From contig DIDF01000094.1 of the NCBI GenBank assembly GCA_002418005.1, positions 1-31,789 of the forward strand: a stretch of DNA of 31,789 nucleotides, in the 5' to 3' direction. How positions within the stretch are numbered: position 1 is the stretch's first letter; the number at the start of each line of letters is the position of its first letter. Shown piece after piece: positions 29,785 to 31,789 of the stretch. The position numbers and the translations under genes are program-made. Source of the DNA: Lactobacillaceae bacterium UBA5807. Its GTDB lineage: Bacteria > Bacillota > Bacilli > Lactobacillales > Lactobacillaceae. The notes below the pieces were generated by a model. That model was given only the letters and a program-made list of their open reading frames with translations. It made no database searches and was not told the origin of the DNA.

Positions 29785-29847
29785 CAGACTAAGTGAAATT
29801 CCTTACTCTGACGGGCATGGAGCTATTTTATTGGCGGGTTTTACATG

Positions 29848-29856
29848 TGTTATAAT
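29848..29856 (+). promoter_or_regulatory. walRK promoter (extended -10)
   Basis: TGTTATAAT is a perfect extended -10 box about 75 bases before walR. The -35 position is weak. Confidence 0.55.
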
Positions 29857-29931
29857 CAAACTATATAAATACAAATAATAAGATAATAATAAAAACTTTA
29901 CGAAATTTATCCACGATAGGAGAACTTGCTA

Positions 29932-30648
29932 ATGGCAAAGAAAATACTAGTTGTCGATGACGAAAAACCCATAGTTGATATCGAGAAATTTAATCTTGAA
30001 AAAGAAGGGTACGAAGTTTCAGTAGCTTACGATGGCGAAGAAGCTTTAAACCAGGTTAAAGAAGTTGATCCTGATTTGATTATTTTGGATTTGATGCTTC
30101 CTAAAATTGATGGTTTGGAAGTTGCCAGAGAAATCAGAAAAACCAAGGATACGCCAATAATTATGGTTACTGCCAAGGATTCCGAACTAGATAAAGTCCT
30201 GGGCCTTGAATTAGGTGCCGATGACTACGTGACTAAACCATTTTCAAATCGAGAACTGGTTGCCCGAGTCAAAGCAAACCTTAGACGACAAGTCTCTGTA
30301 AATAATCAAGCTCAAACTGGTACTGATGAAACCAAGGATATCACTATCGGTGATTTAGTAATTCATCCTGAAGCATACTCAGTTTCCAAACGGGGTGAAA
30401 ATATTGAATTAACTCACCGAGAATTTGAACTCCTTCATTATCTTGCTGAGCATATTGGTCAGGTTATGACCCGTGAGCATCTGCTTCAAACAGTTTGGGG
30501 ATATGATTATTTTGGTGATGTCCGAACTGTTGATGTCACTGTTAGACGGCTCCGTGAAAAAATCGAAGATAGTCCAAGTCATCCAACCTGGTTAGTAACT
30601 CGTCGTGGAGTTGGCTATTATTTGAGAAACCCTGAAAATGATCAGTAA
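29932..30648 (+). CDS. walR: response regulator WalR (YycF)
   Basis: OmpR-family transcription regulator of the essential cell-wall two-component system. The 238-residue protein has a receiver domain (1-120) with the acidic pair Asp9-Asp10, phospho-acceptor Asp53 in ILDLMLP and KPF near residue 102. A winged-helix DNA-binding domain follows, ending VRTVDVTVRRLREKIEDSP and GVGYYLR. AGGAGA at 29917-29922 sets the ATG at 29932; a TTG two codons earlier is less likely. It is followed by walK after 38 bases. Confidence 0.96.
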   Translation: MAKKILVVDDEKPIVDIEKFNLEKEGYEVSVAYDGEEALNQVKEVDPDLIILDLMLPKIDGLEVAREIRKTKDTPIIMVTAKDSELDKVLGLELGADDYVTKPFSNRELVARVKANLRRQVSVNNQAQTGTDETKDITIGDLVIHPEAYSVSKRGENIELTHREFELLHYLAEHIGQVMTREHLLQTVWGYDYFGDVRTVDVTVRRLREKIEDSPSHPTWLVTRRGVGYYLRNPENDQ

Positions 30649-30686
30649 GATTCGTTTTTATAATTTAGAAGGGAAACTAGCTCGTC

Positions 30687-31789
30687 GTGAACAATCGAAT
30701 TAGATTTTATCAGTCAATTAAATTCAAAATAGCTCTAGTTTTTGCCCTTGTACTTTTGGTCACCCTAGAAATTGTGGGGGCCGTTTTTGTCCGCCAGCTA
30801 GAACATCAAAATCTAGCCACATTCAAGAACCAAGTTCAGCTGCAATCTTATGTTAGCAACTCTTTAACTACGGAATTATCCAGAAGCGACGAAAGTGCAG
30901 CGAATGCGCAAATTCGAACGATTTTAAATGATTCTGAAAATGATAGTTCTGCTCAGATTCAAGTTATTGATGCCAAAGGAACTATTCGTGGGACCAACCA
31001 AATTAATAATCAAGCTATAATTGGGCAAAAAACGACTGATAATACTGTAAAAAGTGCGATTTATAATAGTCGGTCAATTGAAAAAAATACTTTTGACTCT
31101 ACAAATAATACTAGGTATTACACACTAATAACGCCATTAATTAAGAGCTCCGGCAACAACAGTCAACTAGTCGGTGTTGTTTACATTAAAGCAAATCTTG
31201 ACCCGGTATATCAAAATATTAATAGCATAACAGTTATTTATTTGTTTGCTGCTTCTGTGGCAATAATTTTAGGATTACTGATTGCAATTATTGTTTCAAC
31301 GGCCATTACTAGACCAATTGAAGAAATGAAACAGCAAACTTTGCGAATTGCTCGTGGTGATTATTCCGGTCAAGTTCACGTGTATGGAAATGATGAACTT
31401 GGTCAACTTGCCAGTGCTGTCAATAACTTATCAGTTAGAGTTGAGGAGTCACACGAATCCACTGAGTCTGAACGACGGCGGTTGGATTCTGTTTTAGCTA
31501 ACATGACCGATGGGGTCCTAGCTACCGACCGCCGGGGAAACGTGGTAATTATTAATGAAACTGCCGCAGGTTTTTTGGACACTGACGAAAATAAAGCCAT
31601 TGGTCAATCGATTCTAAAAGTTTTAGGAATCCAAGATGATTATAGTTTGCGGGATCTGTTGGAAAATACTGAAGAAATTGTTATTGATCAGTCAACAGAA
31701 GACCACAATCTGATTTTGCATGCCCATTTTTCTTTAATTCAAAGAGAATCAGGGTTTATTTCTGGCTTGGTTTGTGTTTTACGAGATAT
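30687..31789 (+). CDS. walK: sensor histidine kinase WalK (YycG), 5' part, cut by the window end
   Basis: Sensor kinase partner of WalR. The first 367 codons are present and no stop is met. The sequence shows a transmembrane helix (about 14-34), an extracellular sensor domain (about 35-178), a second helix (about 182-205), a HAMP linker (RPIEEMKQQTLRIARGDY) and the start of a PAS domain from SERRRLDSVLANMTDGVLA. The histidine and ATPase domains lie beyond the window. The start is GTG at 30687 preceded by GAAGGGA, with rather wide spacing. The extracellular PAS-like domain and double membrane span are typical of low-GC Gram-positive WalK. Confidence 0.93.
   Translation, partial: MNNRIRFYQSIKFKIALVFALVLLVTLEIVGAVFVRQLEHQNLATFKNQVQLQSYVSNSLTTELSRSDESAANAQIRTILNDSENDSSAQIQVIDAKGTIRGTNQINNQAIIGQKTTDNTVKSAIYNSRSIEKNTFDSTNNTRYYTLITPLIKSSGNNSQLVGVVYIKANLDPVYQNINSITVIYLFAASVAIILGLLIAIIVSTAITRPIEEMKQQTLRIARGDYSGQVHVYGNDELGQLASAVNNLSVRVEESHESTESERRRLDSVLANMTDGVLATDRRGNVVIINETAAGFLDTDENKAIGQSILKVLGIQDDYSLRDLLENTEEIVIDQSTEDHNLILHAHFSLIQRESGFISGLVCVLRD

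Noticed and set aside
29907..29915. DnaA-box-like TTATCCACG upstream of walR
   Set aside because: One mismatch and no second box nearby; expected by chance in AT-rich sequence of this length.
30638..30703. 21-codon ORF overlapping the end of walR and the start of walK
   Set aside because: It has no ribosome binding site of its own, and walK homology clearly begins at the GTG at 30687 in another frame. Probably chance.

Overview
The window is the replication-origin region of a low-GC Firmicute chromosome, most likely a lactic acid bacterium of the family Lactobacillaceae. This is inferred from the gene order rnpA-rpmH-oriC-dnaA-dnaN-yaaA-recF-gyrB-gyrA-rpsF-ssb-rpsR-gdpP-rplI-dnaB-walRK, the AT-rich base composition, strong GGAGG ribosome binding sites, and protein details such as the L34 N-terminus and the acidic GyrA tail. 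Genes left of the origin mostly run on the minus strand and genes right of it mostly on the plus strand, so both arms are transcribed away from the origin. No mobile element, CRISPR array, prophage or rRNA operon was seen.

Left part (1-7140) is accessory. It opens with the 3' end of a T-box riboswitch, followed by a 12-codon leader ORF with one Trp codon and then trpE-trpG with no other trp gene behind them. Next come a histidine-family phosphatase, a two-gene minus-strand unit (DNA glycosylase plus TMEM175-type K+ channel), signal peptidase I, a Bcr/CflA drug-efflux gene broken by two frameshifts, and a YcaC-like isochorismatase-family hydrolase.

The origin's left flank (7165-14007, minus strand) carries mnmG, mnmE, jag, yidC, rnpA and rpmH. 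A plus-strand cation diffusion facilitator gene sits between yidC and jag. mnmE has its own strong promoter followed by a terminator-like hairpin, which suggests attenuation. The bipartite oriC lies in the rpmH-dnaA gap (DnaA boxes) and the dnaA-dnaN gap, which has DnaA boxes, DnaA-trio-like triplets and an AT-rich unwinding element. The dnaA terminator is itself built from two inverted DnaA boxes. Four parS-like sites sharing a CA centre (CATG instead of CGTG) are spread over 20 kb, but no parA, parB or noc gene is present here.

The right part (16069-31789, mainly plus strand) has the sliding clamp, YaaA, RecF and both gyrase subunits. An S6:S18-type leader precedes rpsF-ssb-rpsR. The unit gdpP-rplI-dnaB follows, then sfsA and a tRNA-Lys(CTT) on the minus strand, and walR with the first 367 codons of walK, which runs off the window edge.
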